A stretch of 64,000 bases of DNA from Kytococcus aerolatus (GCF_900187395.1 NZ_FYEZ01000003.1:186001-250000); one strand, 5' to 3'. Shown: positions 37,294 to 47,156, counted from the stretch's first letter. Made by a program: numbers and translations. The notes: generated from the sequence alone by a model not told the origin.

Positions 37294-39522
37294 ATGCCCC
37301 CCACCCATCCGATCGTCCGCCCCCCGCTGCCCCGACGCCCGCGGGGGGCGGCGTCGGCCGGCGAGACGCTCTCCGGCAGCGATGAGGAGATGCCCCCGGA
37401 CCGCTTCCTCGAGCGCGAGACGAGCTGGCTGCAGTTCAACGAGCGGGTGCTCGAGCTGGCGACGGACGAGCGCCTGCCCCTCCTGGAGCGCACCCGCTAC
37501 CTGGCGATCTTCGCAAGCAATCTCGACGAGTTCTTCATGGTGCGCGTGGCCGGACTCAAGCGTCGCTTGGCCACCGGGCTGGCCCTGCGCACCCCCTCCG
37601 GCCGGGAGCCGCAGGAGATCCTCGGCTCGGTGCTGCGGGGAGCCCGCGAGCTCATGGCCGAGCACGCCCGGCTCCACTGCGAGGTCATCGCCCCCGCCCT
37701 CGACGAGGAGGGGATCCGCCTCGTGCACTGGGGGGATCTTACCCGGGCCGAGCAGGACCACGTGTCGGACTTCTTCGCCCGGGACGTGTACCCGGTCCTC
37801 ACCCCCTTCGCGGTCGACCCGGCCCACCCCTTCCCGTACATCTCGGGGCTCTCGCTGAACCTCGCGATCACCCTGCGGGACCCGCGGACCGGCAGCGAGC
37901 ACTTCGCCCGGGTCAAGGTGCCCCCGGCCCTCCCCCGCCTGCTGCAGATCTCCCACCTGGTGGGCGCAGGGCTCCGCGACGACGAGGTGGTGGAGACCGA
38001 GGTGGGCGCGCGCTTCCTGCCCATCGAGGAGGTCATCGCCGAGCATCTGGACATGCTCTTCCCGGGCATGGAGGTGGTGGAGAACTACACCTTCCGCGTC
38101 ACCCGCAACGAGGACCTCGAGGTGGAGGAGGACGAGACCGAGAACCTCCTCACCGCCCTGGAGCGGGAGCTCTCCCGGCGCCGCTTCGGCCCCGCGGTCC
38201 GACTGGAGGTCGCCGAGGACATGTCCCCGGCAATCCGGGCCAAGCTCGAGCACGAGCTCGACGTCTCCCCCCGCGAGGTGTTCGTCCTGCCCGCACCGCT
38301 GGACCTGCGGGCCCTCCACCGAATCGCGAACCTGGAGCTGCCCCACCTGCGCTGGCAGCCCCTGCACGCCCACACCCACGTGGACCTGTCCCCGCGGGAG
38401 CAGTCCGGTGACGCCGACGTCCTGGGGGCCGTCCGTCGCCGCGAGGTGCTCCTCCACCACCCCTACGACTCTTTCGCCACCTCCGTCCAGCGCCTCGTGG
38501 AGCAGGCCGCCGCCGACCCGCAGGTGCTGGCCATCAAGCAGACGCTCTACCGGACCAGCGGCGACTCCCCGATCATCGACGCGCTCATCGAGGCCGCGCA
38601 GTCCGGCAAGCAGGTGCTGGCCGTGGTGGAGATCAAGGCCCGCTTCGACGAGTCGAACAACATCACCTGGGCCCGGAAGCTCGAGGAGGCCGGCGCCCAC
38701 GTCGTCTACGGCCAGCTCGGGCTGAAGACCCACGCCAAGATCTGCCTGGTGGTCCGGCAGGAGGCGCGTGGGCTGCGCCGGTACGTGCACATCGGCACCG
38801 GCAACTACAACCCCCGTACCGCGCGCCAGTACGAGGACCTCGGCCTGCTCACCTCCGACCCGGTGGTCGGCGAGGACATCACCCGGTTGTTCAACCTGCT
38901 CTCCGGGATGGCCCCCGAGGCGACCTTCCGGCGCCTCCTCGTGGCCCCGAACACCATGCGCGAGCAGGTCGTCGCCCGGATCGACGCCCAGGCCGAGCAC
39001 GCCCGGGCAGGTCGCCCCGCGCACGTCCGGATCAAGGTGAACAGCCTCGTCGACGAGACCGTCATCGACGCCTGCTACCGGGCCTCCCGGGCCGGGGTGC
39101 GGGTGGACGTGTGGGTCCGGGGGATCTGCGCCCTGCGCCCGGGCGTGCCCGGCCTCAGCGAGAACATCCGCGTCCGCTCGATCCTGGGCCGGCTGCTGGA
39201 GCACAGCCGCGCGCTCGTCCTCGGCGTCCCGGGGAACCCGGAGAACCCGGTCGAGACCTGGATCGGGTCGGCCGATCTCATGCACCGCAATCTCGACCGG
39301 CGCGTGGAGGCCCTGGTCCGGCTCCAGGAGCCCGCGCACCGGGCCCAGGTGATGGGTCTCTTCGACCGCGCCTTCTCCCCAGACACCGCCCGCTGGGAGC
39401 TGCAGGCCGACGGCACCTGGACCCGGTGCTCGACGAGCGACGACGGCCGACCGCTCACCGACCTCCAGTTCGCCCTCGAACAGGAACACACCTCCCGACG
39501 CCGAAAGGGACGACGCCGATGA
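37294..39522 (+). CDS. ppk1: Polyphosphate kinase 1
   Basis: This 742-residue enzyme makes polyphosphate reversibly from ATP. It has an N-terminal region starting [23 protein letters not shown], a middle domain with LHHPYDSF and [14 protein letters not shown], and two phospholipase-D-like C-terminal domains with [10 protein letters not shown] and the phospho-His motif [19 protein letters not shown] (His499). Length is normal. The stop overlaps the mutT1 start by four bases, the same order as ppk1-mutT1 in mycobacteria though here both lie on one strand. Together with SenX3/RegX3 and PhoU it fits phosphate storage. Confidence 0.97.
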   Translation: MPPTHPIVRPPLPRRPRGAASAGETLSGSDEEMPPDRFLERETSWLQFNERVLELATDERLPLLERTRYLAIFASNLDEFFMVRVAGLKRRLATGLALRTPSGREPQEILGSVLRGARELMAEHARLHCEVIAPALDEEGIRLVHWGDLTRAEQDHVSDFFARDVYPVLTPFAVDPAHPFPYISGLSLNLAITLRDPRTGSEHFARVKVPPALPRLLQISHLVGAGLRDDEVVETEVGARFLPIEEVIAEHLDMLFPGMEVVENYTFRVTRNEDLEVEEDETENLLTALERELSRRRFGPAVRLEVAEDMSPAIRAKLEHELDVSPREVFVLPAPLDLRALHRIANLELPHLRWQPLHAHTHVDLSPREQSGDADVLGAVRRREVLLHHPYDSFATSVQRLVEQAAADPQVLAIKQTLYRTSGDSPIIDALIEAAQSGKQVLAVVEIKARFDESNNITWARKLEEAGAHVVYGQLGLKTHAKICLVVRQEARGLRRYVHIGTGNYNPRTARQYEDLGLLTSDPVVGEDITRLFNLLSGMAPEATFRRLLVAPNTMREQVVARIDAQAEHARAGRPAHVRIKVNSLVDETVIDACYRASRAGVRVDVWVRGICALRPGVPGLSENIRVRSILGRLLEHSRALVLGVPGNPENPVETWIGSADLMHRNLDRRVEALVRLQEPAHRAQVMGLFDRAFSPDTARWELQADGTWTRCSTSDDGRPLTDLQFALEQEHTSRRRKGRRR

Positions 39523-40442
39523 CCGATCAGATCGTGCAGGCCGCCGGGGCGCTCCCCTGGCGCCGCCGCAAGGGCAAGCTCGAGGTGGCCATGGTCCACC
39601 GCCCCCACTACGACGACTGGAGCTGGCCCAAGGGGAAGCTCGACCCGGACGAGCTCCTCCCGGAGACCGCCGCCCGCGAGGTCCAGGAGGAGGCCGCGCT
39701 GCGGGTCCACCTCGGGCGCCCGCTGCCCACCTCCGAGTACACGATGCCGAAGGGTGGGCGGAAGCGCGTCCACTACTGGGCCGCCCGGGTGGAGAAGGAG
39801 CTCGGCGGGCTGGAGCACGAGGTGGACGAGATCGTCTGGGCCACCCCGGAGAAGGCCGCCCAGCGGCTGACCTACGCCCACGACGCCGAGCAGCTGGAGG
39901 CCCTCATCGCCCACGAGGCGAGGGGTCACCTGGACACCTGGTCGCTGGTCATCCTGCGCCACTCCCTGGCCCTCCCCCGCAGGGGGTGGCACGGCCCGGA
40001 CCCCGAACGCCCCCTGGTGCCCGAGGGCTTCGACCGGTCCACCGTGCTGGCCGGTTCGCTGGCGGCCTTCGGGGTGGACCGGATCGTCTCCTCCCCCTCG
40101 GCCCGCTGCGCCGACACCGTGGCGCCCTTCGCCGCCGAGCAGGGGTTGCGCCCCCGGTTCAAGGCGGGCCTCTCCGAGGAGGGTTTCGCGGAGAAGCCGA
40201 AGAAGGCCGCCAAGCACGTCCTGAAGGCCGCGGCCCGGGGCCGGGGCACAGTGCTCTGCTCGCACGGCCCGGTGCTCGGCAGCATGCTGCGGACCCTGGC
40301 CGATCGCGCCGCGAGTGACGCCGCCGCCGAGGCCGAGCTGCTGCACCTGGCCGAGAACGGCATGGACAAGGGCGGCTTCGTGGTGGCCCACATGATCGGC
40401 CGGGGGGAGACCGCCCAGGTGGTGACCGCCGAGATCTGGTGA
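39519..40442 (+). CDS. mutT1: MutT1-type Nudix hydrolase with histidine-phosphatase domain
   Basis: This 307-residue fusion has a Nudix domain (about 5-135) with box [20 protein letters not shown], where the box's final Gly is Ala, and a C-terminal histidine-phosphatase domain (about 145-307) starting VILRHSLAL with a second His in CSHGPVLGS. MutT1 hydrolyses 8-oxo-dGTP and related oxidised nucleotides; the phosphatase domain removes the next phosphate. The ATG overlaps the ppk1 stop (ATGA). It is convergent with pth. Confidence 0.9.
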   Translation: MTDQIVQAAGALPWRRRKGKLEVAMVHRPHYDDWSWPKGKLDPDELLPETAAREVQEEAALRVHLGRPLPTSEYTMPKGGRKRVHYWAARVEKELGGLEHEVDEIVWATPEKAAQRLTYAHDAEQLEALIAHEARGHLDTWSLVILRHSLALPRRGWHGPDPERPLVPEGFDRSTVLAGSLAAFGVDRIVSSPSARCADTVAPFAAEQGLRPRFKAGLSEEGFAEKPKKAAKHVLKAAARGRGTVLCSHGPVLGSMLRTLADRAASDAAAEAELLHLAENGMDKGGFVVAHMIGRGETAQVVTAEIW

Positions 40443-40448
40443 CGCCGC

Positions 40449-40478
40449 CTCCCCGCCCGCGGTGCTGCAGGCGGGGAG
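40449..40478. terminator. Bidirectional hairpin between mutT1 and pth
   Basis: A 9-bp stem CTCCCCGCC with GGCGGGGAG (40449-40457, 40470-40478) lies between the two convergent stops. Confidence 0.55.
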
Positions 40479-40485
40479 AGGACGC

Positions 40486-41094
40486 TCAGCGCGGCGAGTG
40501 GTGGTGCTGCTGCGCCGCCTCCAGGCCCGAGTGCAGGAGCCGCTCCACGGCGTCGGCACCGTCTCCCAGCAGGAAGGGGAGCTCCTGGCGCTCGGTGCTC
40601 GTGAAGTCGCGCAGCACGAAGTCGGCGACGTCCATCCGCCCCGGCGGACGGCCGATCCCCAGCCGCACCCGGTGGTAGTCCTTGGTCCCCAGCGACTTCG
40701 TGATCGACCGCAGGCCGTTGTGGCCGCCCTCGCCGCCGCCGAGCTTGAGCCGCACCGCCCCGAAGTCGATGTCCAGCTCGTCGTGGAGCACCACGAGGCG
40801 CTCCGGCTCGATCCGGTGGTACTTCATCAGCCCGCTGACCGGTCCCCCGCTGAGGTTCATGAAGTCCAACGGGGTGGCCAGGACCACCCGCGGACCCGGC
40901 CGACCACCGGGGAGCACCCCGAGTCGCGTCTCGGCCGCGACCGCCCGCGCCGGCTTCGCCGCCGAGAGCCGCACGCCGGCTGCGGCCGCCATCTCCGCGA
41001 CGACCATCGCGCCCACGTTGTGGCGGTTGCCGGCGTAGCGGGGGCCCGGGTTACCCAGGCCCACCACCAGCCAGGGGCTGTCTTCGCTCGTCAT
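40486..41094 (-). CDS. pth: Peptidyl-tRNA hydrolase
   Basis: This 202-residue enzyme recycles peptidyl-tRNA released from stalled ribosomes. It shows LVVGLGNPGPRYAGNRHNVGAM with the catalytic His, LDFMNLSGGPV, VLHDELDIDFGAVRLKLGGGEGGHNGLRSI, and KDYHRVRLGIGRP. The ATG has a GAGGAGGAG Shine-Dalgarno; an open upstream frame is ignored. It closes the conserved glmU-prs-rplY-pth cluster. Confidence 0.96.
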   Translation of the reverse strand: MTSEDSPWLVVGLGNPGPRYAGNRHNVGAMVVAEMAAAAGVRLSAAKPARAVAAETRLGVLPGGRPGPRVVLATPLDFMNLSGGPVSGLMKYHRIEPERLVVLHDELDIDFGAVRLKLGGGEGGHNGLRSITKSLGTKDYHRVRLGIGRPPGRMDVADFVLRDFTSTERQELPFLLGDGADAVERLLHSGLEAAQQHHHSPR

Positions 41095-41149
41095 GTGCTC
41101 CTCCTCGGGGCGTGCAGGGTCGGGGGCGTGCAGGAGTCCGGACACGGGG

Positions 41150-41180
41150 GCGGGGCCCCACCATCGTGGCAGGGCCCCGC
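41150..41180 (-). terminator. Weak hairpin between rplY and pth
   Basis: A 9-bp G+C stem (41150-41158 with 41172-41180) and a 13-base loop after rplY; it may attenuate rather than stop. Confidence 0.45.
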
Positions 41181-41224
41181 TTCGCCGTGGTGCGGGTTCC
41201 CGGTCACCCGGAACCCGCCCGGGC

Positions 41225-41905
41225 TCACTCGGAGGCGGACTCGCCCTCGGCGGCGTCGTCGCCACCCTCGGACTTGCCACCCTCCTCGACGTCCTCCGGC
41301 TCGTCCTGCTCGATGCCGGCCTCGGCCTCGGCCTCGGCGAGCTCGGCCTCCAGGGCCTCGGCGGACATGGCCTCGGAGATGTTGACCATCGCCTCCTCGG
41401 GGTCGGTGACGAGCTCGACACCGGCCGGGAGCTGGAGGTCGGCGGCGTGGATGATCGTGCCGGCCTCGGCACCCTCCACGTCGACGGTGATGAACTCGGG
41501 GATGTCCAGCACCGGGGCCTTGACCAGCACGGTGGCGGTCGGGACGGAGACGAGGGTCTCCGGGGCGGCCTCGCCCTCGACCTGCACGGCGACCTCGACG
41601 TCGACCTTCTCGTCACGGTTCACGATGACGAAGTCGACGTGCTCGATGACCGGCTTGAGCGGGTTGCGCTGGATGTCCTTGGCCAGGACAAGGCGGTCCA
41701 TGTCACCCCAGGTGAGGGTCATGAGCGCGTTGGTGGTGCGCAGCGCGATGAAGGCCTCGTGGCCGGGGAGCAGCACGTGAAAGGGGCCCTCGCCGTGGCC
41801 GTAGATGACGGCGGGGATCTTGCCGTCGCGGCGGGCCTGGCGGGCGGAGCCCTTGCCGAAGGTGGTGCGCTCCTCGCAGGCGAGGGTGACGGTCTGGTTG
41901 GCCAT
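41225..41905 (-). CDS. rplY: 50S ribosomal protein L25/general stress protein Ctc
   Basis: This 226-residue protein has an N-terminal L25 fold that binds 5S rRNA (RTTFGKGSARQARRDGKIPAVIYGHG, KDIQRNPLKPVIEHVDFVIVN) and the longer TL5/CTC-type C-terminal beta domain (VTVDVEGAEAGTIIHAADLQLPAG). An acidic tail of about 40 residues follows. The ATG has a GAGGAG Shine-Dalgarno. It lies between prs and pth as in many actinobacteria. Confidence 0.96.
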   Translation of the reverse strand: MANQTVTLACEERTTFGKGSARQARRDGKIPAVIYGHGEGPFHVLLPGHEAFIALRTTNALMTLTWGDMDRLVLAKDIQRNPLKPVIEHVDFVIVNRDEKVDVEVAVQVEGEAAPETLVSVPTATVLVKAPVLDIPEFITVDVEGAEAGTIIHAADLQLPAGVELVTDPEEAMVNISEAMSAEALEAELAEAEAEAGIEQDEPEDVEEGGKSEGGDDAAEGESASE

Positions 41906-42060
41906 GGTGATCTCCTCGGATCGTGGGGGCGAGTACCGCCGCGACGATCCGCCCCCGGAGATCAGGCTCCCGGGCCGTTCCGTACGCCGCGTCGATCACG
42001 GGCATCCCCCTGGTGGGGAGCCCCTCGCCGAAGCTCAGGTCAGACGATTCTACCCGATGC

Positions 42061-42101
42061 CGAGAGCCCTCCCGGACCGCTCTGGTCCGGGAGGGCTCTC
42101 G
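42061..42101 (-). terminator. Terminator after prs
   Basis: A perfect 18-bp stem (42061-42078 with 42084-42101) with a 5-base loop follows the prs stop, so rplY-pth have their own start of transcription. Confidence 0.85.
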
Positions 42102-42124
42102 GGGCAGCTCTCGAGGAGGTCTCC

Positions 42125-43159
42125 TCAGGCGCGGCCGTCGAACATGCTCGTCACCGAGCCGTCGGCGAAGACCTCGTGGATCGCCCGGCTGAGCAGCGGA
42201 GCGATCGGGAGGATCGTCAGGCCGTCGAAGCGGCACTCCTCGGCGATGGGGAGGGTGTCGGTGAGGATCACCTCGCGGGCGGCGGAGTCCCGCAGGCGCT
42301 CCACCGCCTTGCCGGAGAGGATGCCGTGCGTGGCGGCGATGATGACGCTCTTGGCACCCTGGGCCATGAGCGCGTCCGCGGCCTTGCAGATGGTGCCGCC
42401 GGAGTCGATCATGTCGTCGACCAGCACGCAGACCCGCCCCTCGACCTCACCGATGACCCGGTTGGCCATCGACTCGTTCGGGCGGGTGATGTCACGCGTC
42501 TTGTGGATGAAGGCCAGCGGCCGGTTGCCCAGCTTCTGCGCCCACTGCTCGGCGACCTTGATCCGACCGGCGTCCGGGGAGACCACGACGATGTCCTCGT
42601 CGCCGTACTTGGCGTTCACGTGGTCGGTGAGGATCGGCATCGCCATGAGGTGGTCGACCGGGCCGTCGAAGAAACCCTGGATCTGCGAGGTGTGCAGGTC
42701 CACCGCCATGAGCCGGTCGGCCCCCGCGGTCTTGAACAGGTCCGCCACGAGGCGGGCCGAGATCGGCTCGCGCCCCCGGTGCTTCTTGTCCTGCCGGGCA
42801 TACCCGTAGAAGGGCATGACCACCGTGATCCGCTTGGCCGAGGCGCGCTTCAGCGCGTCGACCATGATCAGGTGCTCCATGATCCAGGTGTTGATCGGGG
42901 CGGTGTGGGCCTGGATGACGAAGGCGTCGCACCCGCGGACCGACTCGTTGTAGCGCACGTAGAGCTCGCCGTTGGCGAACTCGTAGGCCTCGGTGGGCAC
43001 CACCTGCGTGCCCAGCTCACGGGCGATCGAGTGGGCCAGCTCCTCGTGCGCGCGCCCCGAGAACACCATGAGGTTCTTCTCGGTGGTCCGCTGGATGGCC
43101 ATCGGGATCTCGCTGTCGAGATGGCTCAACGGGGGGACCTGCTCGCCTGCGTCACTCAT
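42125..43159 (-). CDS. prs: Ribose-phosphate pyrophosphokinase
   Basis: This 344-residue enzyme makes PRPP for nucleotides, histidine, tryptophan and, in actinobacteria, arabinan-type wall precursors. It shows KNLMVFSGRAHEELA, MPFYGYARQDKKHRGREPISARL, VDLHTSQIQGFFDGPVDHL, VVSPDAGRIKVAEQWA and the PRPP loop VLVDDMIDSGGTI. The ATG at 43159 has an AGGAGG Shine-Dalgarno, giving about 19 extra residues compared with a start at MAIQRTTEKN. Confidence 0.96.
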   Translation of the reverse strand: MSDAGEQVPPLSHLDSEIPMAIQRTTEKNLMVFSGRAHEELAHSIARELGTQVVPTEAYEFANGELYVRYNESVRGCDAFVIQAHTAPINTWIMEHLIMVDALKRASAKRITVVMPFYGYARQDKKHRGREPISARLVADLFKTAGADRLMAVDLHTSQIQGFFDGPVDHLMAMPILTDHVNAKYGDEDIVVVSPDAGRIKVAEQWAQKLGNRPLAFIHKTRDITRPNESMANRVIGEVEGRVCVLVDDMIDSGGTICKAADALMAQGAKSVIIAATHGILSGKAVERLRDSAAREVILTDTLPIAEECRFDGLTILPIAPLLSRAIHEVFADGSVTSMFDGRA

Positions 43160-43192
43160 CGTGCCTCCTGCCTCGGGATACGGTGCAGTGTC

Positions 43193-44674
43193 TCAGGCCT
43201 CGGAGGAGCGCTCGCGCGCCACCTCGTCAGCAGCCTGCGCGGCCTCGGCCGAGGCCGTGCCCGCACGCTTGTCCCGCACCCAGCCCTCGATGTTCTTCTG
43301 CGGGGCCACGGTGATCGCCAGGGCACCGGCCGGGACGTCCTTGCGGACCACGGTCCCGGCACCGGTGTAGGCGCCGTCGCCGACGGTCACCGGGGCGATG
43401 AACATCGTGTCCGACCCGGTGCGGCAGTGGTTCCCGATGTGGGTGCGCGACTTCGTGACGCCGTCGTAGTTCACGAAGACGCTCGAGGCGCCGATGTTCG
43501 AGTGGTCGCCGATCTCCGCATCACCCACGTAGGTGAGGTGCGGGACCTTCGTCCCCACGCCGATCTCGGAGTTCTTGGTCTCCACGAAGGTGCCGATCTT
43601 GGCGTCGCGCCCCAGGACGGTGTTCGGGCGGAGGTAGGCGAAGGGGCCGACCGTGGCGCCCTCCCCGACGGTGGAGAGCTCGCCGTGGGTCCGGACCACG
43701 GAGGCACCGGCCCCGACCTCGACGTCGGTGAGGGTGGTGTCCGGGCCGAGCACGACGTCGTCGCCGATGGTGCAGGCGCCCAGGAGCTGGGTGTTCGGGC
43801 GGATGACCACGTCCCGGCCGAGGGTGACGTCCACGTCGATCCAGGTGCTGGCCGGGTCGACGACGGTGACCCCCTCCAGCTGCCAGTGGCGCACGATCCG
43901 GCGATTCATCTCCGCCCCGAGCTCGGAGAGCTGGGCACGGTTGTTCACGCCGGAGATCTGCTCGGCGTCGTCGATGCGGTGGGCGGCCACCGTGCCGCCG
44001 GCCTCGCGGGCCAGCTGGAGGACGTCGGTGAGGTACTTCTCGCCCTGGCTGTTGTCGGTGCCGAGGTTCGGCAGGTGCTCGCGGAGCACGGCCGCGTCGA
44101 AGGCCCAGATGCCGGAGTTGATCTCCCGGAGGTCGAGCACGTCGGCGTCCTCGCCGCCGGCCTCGCGGGCCGCCAGGGCGTCCTTGTGCTCCATCACCTT
44201 GCGCACCGAGCCGTCGGCGTCGCGAACGATGCGGCCGTAGCCGGTGGGGTCCTCGAGCTCGGCGGTGATCACGGTGACCGCGGCTCCCGCGGACTCGTGG
44301 GCGGCGGTGAGATCCGTCAGCGTCTGCCCGGCCAGCAGCGGGACGTCACCCATGGTGACGATCACGGTGCCGGTCAGGTCGCCCGGGAGGACCTCCAGGC
44401 CGCACTCGGCGGCGCGGCCAGTGCCCTTGATCTCGTCCTGGTCGGCGACGAGGGCGGCGGGGTCGACCTCGGCCACGTGGGCGGCGACGCGCTCCCGCTC
44501 GTGGCGCACCACGACCGAGAGGTGCTGCGGCGCGGCCTCGCGCGCGGCGTGCAGAGCGTGCCCCAGGAGGGTGCGCCCGCCGACCGGGTGGAGCACCTTC
44601 GGGAGGGCCGACTTCATCCGGGTTCCCTCACCGGCGGCGAGGACGATGACGGCAGCGGGCTGTGCAGTACTCAA
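43193..44674 (-). CDS. glmU: Bifunctional UDP-GlcNAc synthesis enzyme GlmU
   Basis: This 493-residue enzyme makes UDP-GlcNAc for peptidoglycan and for mycothiol. Its N-terminal uridyltransferase (about 1-235) has [22 protein letters not shown] and GDVPLL. Its C-terminal acetyltransferase (about 255-465) is a left-handed beta helix with [36 protein letters not shown] and [10 protein letters not shown]. The start is TTG at 44672-44674, six bases after TGGAG, which fits the usual N-terminus. Confidence 0.95.
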   Translation of the reverse strand: MSTAQPAAVIVLAAGEGTRMKSALPKVLHPVGGRTLLGHALHAAREAAPQHLSVVVRHERERVAAHVAEVDPAALVADQDEIKGTGRAAECGLEVLPGDLTGTVIVTMGDVPLLAGQTLTDLTAAHESAGAAVTVITAELEDPTGYGRIVRDADGSVRKVMEHKDALAAREAGGEDADVLDLREINSGIWAFDAAVLREHLPNLGTDNSQGEKYLTDVLQLAREAGGTVAAHRIDDAEQISGVNNRAQLSELGAEMNRRIVRHWQLEGVTVVDPASTWIDVDVTLGRDVVIRPNTQLLGACTIGDDVVLGPDTTLTDVEVGAGASVVRTHGELSTVGEGATVGPFAYLRPNTVLGRDAKIGTFVETKNSEIGVGTKVPHLTYVGDAEIGDHSNIGASSVFVNYDGVTKSRTHIGNHCRTGSDTMFIAPVTVGDGAYTGAGTVVRKDVPAGALAITVAPQKNIEGWVRDKRAGTASAEAAQAADEVARERSSEA

Positions 44675-44764
44675 CAGGACTCCAGCGATCGACGACAGGG
44701 GCCGCTGGCAGCGCGACCCGGTTTCGCACCGACTGTACTGCGTCCGCGCCGGGTCACCGCTCGG

Positions 44765-44843
44765 CTCCCCGGGTAGGAATCGAACCTACGTCCCTTGTCC
44801 TGATTCAAAGTCAGGCGGCCCCTACCAGCAGAGCAACCGGGGA
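44765..44843 (-). tRNA. tRNA-Gln (anticodon TTG), unusual arms
   Basis: On the minus strand TCCCCGG and CCGGGGA form the acceptor stem with G next. The anticodon arm is CCTGA-CTTTGAA-TCAGG with TTG (44806-44808), and the T arm is GTAGG-TTCGATT-CCTAC. CCA is not encoded. The segment between anticodon and T arms (ACAAGGGAC) is nine bases, longer than normal, and the D arm is unusual, giving 79 bases in all. It lies next to glmU, as tRNA-Gln does in related genomes. Confidence 0.8.
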
Positions 44844-44884
44844 ACGCCCCCGCAGGGGCCGACCCAGCCTACGTGGCCGGTGGA

Positions 44885-45289
44885 TCAGACGGCAGGGACG
44901 CCGAAGAAGGTGGTGCGCCGCGTGAAACGCGCCACATCATCGAGCTCGTAGAAGTCGGCGAAGCGCACCGCCGTCGCGCTGCCGTCCTTCAGGGTGCCCT
45001 CGAAGCGACCGTGGCAGGCCACCTGGCTGGTGGCCGGGTCGGCCACCACGCTCTCGAGGACGTGCTCGCCGGAGGCGATCACCCGGTCCCCCGCGTAGAA
45101 GGCCCGCAGCGCCTCGTGCCCCTCGAAGGGCTCGTACCCGGGACGCTCGTAGACCGCGTCGGGGGTGAAGAGGGCCAGCAGGGCCTCGAGATCGTCGGCG
45201 TCGACGGCGCGGTAGTAGGCACGGACGGCGGCCTCGAGGGCCGCGGCCCGCTCGGCGGGGGACTGGGTGGGGCGCTCGGTGGGGTTCAT
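44885..45289 (-). CDS. SnoaL/NTF2-like protein
   Basis: This 134-residue protein has the NTF2-like fold: a long N-terminal helix (AALEAAVRAYYRAVDADDLEALLALFTPDAVYERPGY) then beta strands including CHGRFEGTLKDGS and VRFADFYELDD. These proteins are often ketosteroid-isomerase-like enzymes or binders; which applies here is unknown. The start is leaderless-type with TAGTGT six bases before the ATG. It is divergent from marR with a palindrome between them, so it could be that regulator's target. Confidence 0.85.
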   Translation of the reverse strand: MNPTERPTQSPAERAAALEAAVRAYYRAVDADDLEALLALFTPDAVYERPGYEPFEGHEALRAFYAGDRVIASGEHVLESVVADPATSQVACHGRFEGTLKDGSATAVRFADFYELDDVARFTRRTTFFGVPAV

Positions 45290-45295
45290 GCACCC

Positions 45296-45301
45296 ACACT
45301 A
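45296..45301 (-). promoter_or_regulatory. -10 box TAGTGT, leaderless NTF2-like gene
   Basis: TAGTGT lies six bases before the ATG of the NTF2-like gene. Confidence 0.45.
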
Positions 45302-45361
45302 GGAGCTTTCCCGGCGCACGGGAAGGCTCGGCGGACCGGAAGGGGCCACCCTGATCAGATG

Positions 45362-45394
45362 TCTCGATGTCGAGATTCTTGGTCGGCGTAGGCT
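45362..45394 (+). promoter_or_regulatory. MarR-type operator and promoter of marR
   Basis: TCTCGA-TG-TCGAGA (45362-45375) is a perfect inverted repeat of the kind MarR dimers bind. It lies in the -35 region ahead of a -10 TAGGCT (45389-45394), which is six bases before the marR ATG. Confidence 0.6.
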
Positions 45395-45400
45395 GGACAC

Positions 45401-45931
45401 ATGGCCCCCACCCCGCACCCTGACCTCCCGGCCAACCAGCCCGCCGCCGACGAGGTCGACGCCGTCCTGGCGGCCTGGGAGCGGGAGCGGCCCGATCTCG
45501 ACGTCAGCCCGCTGGGTGTCTTCTCCCGCGTCTCCCGCCTCGCCCGGCTCCTGGACATCGCCCGCCGGGAGGCCTTCGGGGCGGGCGGCCTGGAGGCCTG
45601 GGAGTTCGACGTGCTCTCCGCGCTGCGACGCGCCGGCACCCCCTACGAGCTCTCCCCCGGCGCCCTGGTGGCCCAGACGCTCGTCACCAGCGGCACCATG
45701 ACCAACCGCATCGACCGGCTCACGGCACGGGGCCACGTGGAGCGCGAGCCCTCCCCGACCGACCGGCGCGGCGTCATCGTGCGACTCACCCCCCGGGGGC
45801 AGGAGGCCGTCGACGCGGCGATGGAGCTCCTGCTCGCCCACGAGCAGGAGCTCCTCGCTGCCCTCACCCCGGACGACCGTGAGCACCTGGCCGCCACGCT
45901 GCGGCAGGTGCTCACGGGACTGGAGGGCTGA
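45401..45931 (+). CDS. MarR-family transcriptional regulator
   Basis: This 176-residue protein has the MarR winged helix: WEFDVLSALRRAG, SPGALVAQTLVTSGTMTNRIDRLTARG (recognition helix) and the wing PSPTDRRGVIVRLTPRG. It should bind the palindrome in its own promoter and repress itself, perhaps with the divergent NTF2-like gene. The ligand is unknown. The start is leaderless-type. Confidence 0.92.
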   Translation: MAPTPHPDLPANQPAADEVDAVLAAWERERPDLDVSPLGVFSRVSRLARLLDIARREAFGAGGLEAWEFDVLSALRRAGTPYELSPGALVAQTLVTSGTMTNRIDRLTARGHVEREPSPTDRRGVIVRLTPRGQEAVDAAMELLLAHEQELLAALTPDDREHLAATLRQVLTGLEG

Positions 45932-45952
45932 GGCCTCCGGGAGTGGCCCGGG

Positions 45953-46996
45953 TCAGCGGACCTGGGGGAAGCGGCCCGGGTCGTTGGCGGTCTCGCCGTC
46001 GTCCACGGCCTCCTTGGCCGGGAGGACGATGTTCGGGTCGGGGGTCCCCACGACGGACTCGTCCTTCATCGGGTAGTCGATCTTCGACAGGACGGCGCGC
46101 ATGGCCTCCAGGCGGGCGCGCTTCTTGTCGTTGCTGCGGATGACGGTCCACGGGGCGTCACCGGTGTCGGTGTAGAAGAACATCGCCTCCTTGGCCTCGG
46201 TGTACGCGTCCCACTTGTCCAGGGAGGCCACGTCGGTGGGGCTGAGCTTCCAGTGGCGCACCGGGTCGGTGTGGCGCTTGGTGAAGCGGAAGGCCTGCTC
46301 GGAGCGGCCCACGGAGAACCAGAACTTGAACAGGTGGACGCCGGAGTTCACGAGCATGCGCTCGAACTCGGGGGCGGAGCGCATGAACTCCTGGTACTGC
46401 GACGGGGTGCAGTAGCCCATGACGCGCTCGACGCCGGCCCGGTTGTACCAGGAGCGGTCGAAGAAGACGATCTCACCGCCGCTGGGCAGGTGCGGGACGT
46501 AGCGCTGGAAGTACCACTGGGACTCCTCGCGCTCGGTCGGCTTCTCGAGGGCGACCACACGGGCACCACGCGGGTTGAGGTGCTCGGTGAAGCGCTTGAT
46601 GGAACCACCCTTGCCGGCGGCGTCGCGACCCTCGAAGAGGATGGCGATCTTGTCACCGTTGCGCTTGATGTGGTGCTGCATCTTGAGCAGCTCGATCTGC
46701 AGGTCGTGCTTGATCTGCTCGTACTCCGCCCGCTTCATCTTCTTGTCGTACGGGTACCCGAAGCGCCACGAGCTGGGCCCCACCGGGGTGCCCTGCGCCT
46801 TGAGCGAGGCCTTCAGGTCCTCGAGCCGCTCGGCGATCTCCGGGTCCGGGTTCGAGGGGTCCACGAGGATCGGCACCTGGGCCGGGTCGGCGACGGCCGC
46901 CTCGAGGGCCGTCTTGTCGGCGTCCTTGACCTTGCTCCCCGCATCCTTGCTCTGGGACTTCTTGCCGCTCTGGCTGGTGGACTTGCTCGTGGCCAT
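45953..46996 (-). CDS. ppk2: Polyphosphate kinase 2
   Basis: This 347-residue PPK2-family enzyme uses polyphosphate to phosphorylate nucleotides (or the reverse). After a Lys/Ser-rich N-terminal tail (about 1-30) it has Walker A in ILFEGRDAAGKGGSIKRF, FFDRSWYNRAGVERVMGY (Walker B and lid) and VRHWKLSPTDVASLDKWDAY. The ATG at 46994-46996 has a GGGGAGG Shine-Dalgarno. With PPK1 8 kb away it gives both polyphosphate making and use in one region. Confidence 0.94.
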   Translation of the reverse strand: MATSKSTSQSGKKSQSKDAGSKVKDADKTALEAAVADPAQVPILVDPSNPDPEIAERLEDLKASLKAQGTPVGPSSWRFGYPYDKKMKRAEYEQIKHDLQIELLKMQHHIKRNGDKIAILFEGRDAAGKGGSIKRFTEHLNPRGARVVALEKPTEREESQWYFQRYVPHLPSGGEIVFFDRSWYNRAGVERVMGYCTPSQYQEFMRSAPEFERMLVNSGVHLFKFWFSVGRSEQAFRFTKRHTDPVRHWKLSPTDVASLDKWDAYTEAKEAMFFYTDTGDAPWTVIRSNDKKRARLEAMRAVLSKIDYPMKDESVVGTPDPNIVLPAKEAVDDGETANDPGRFPQVR

Positions 46997-47156
46997 GTGG
47001 CCTCCCCGGGTCGATGGGTGCGGACCCCCCATCCTAGGCGGCACCCACCCCGGCCAACGGGAAGCCCCACCGGAGGGCGCCTGCACTCATCGCAAGAGAA
47101 GACCACCAGCGCATTTCACGAACCACTGAATTTTCACCACGACCGCCACCCCGGCA

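Noticed and set aside
36253-39489. 1078-residue minus-strand frame across mshD and ppk1
   Set aside because: It has no recognisable motif and is opposite two well-identified enzymes.
41093-44776. 1227-residue plus-strand frame across rplY, prs and glmU
   Set aside because: It is antisense to three conserved genes and has no domain.
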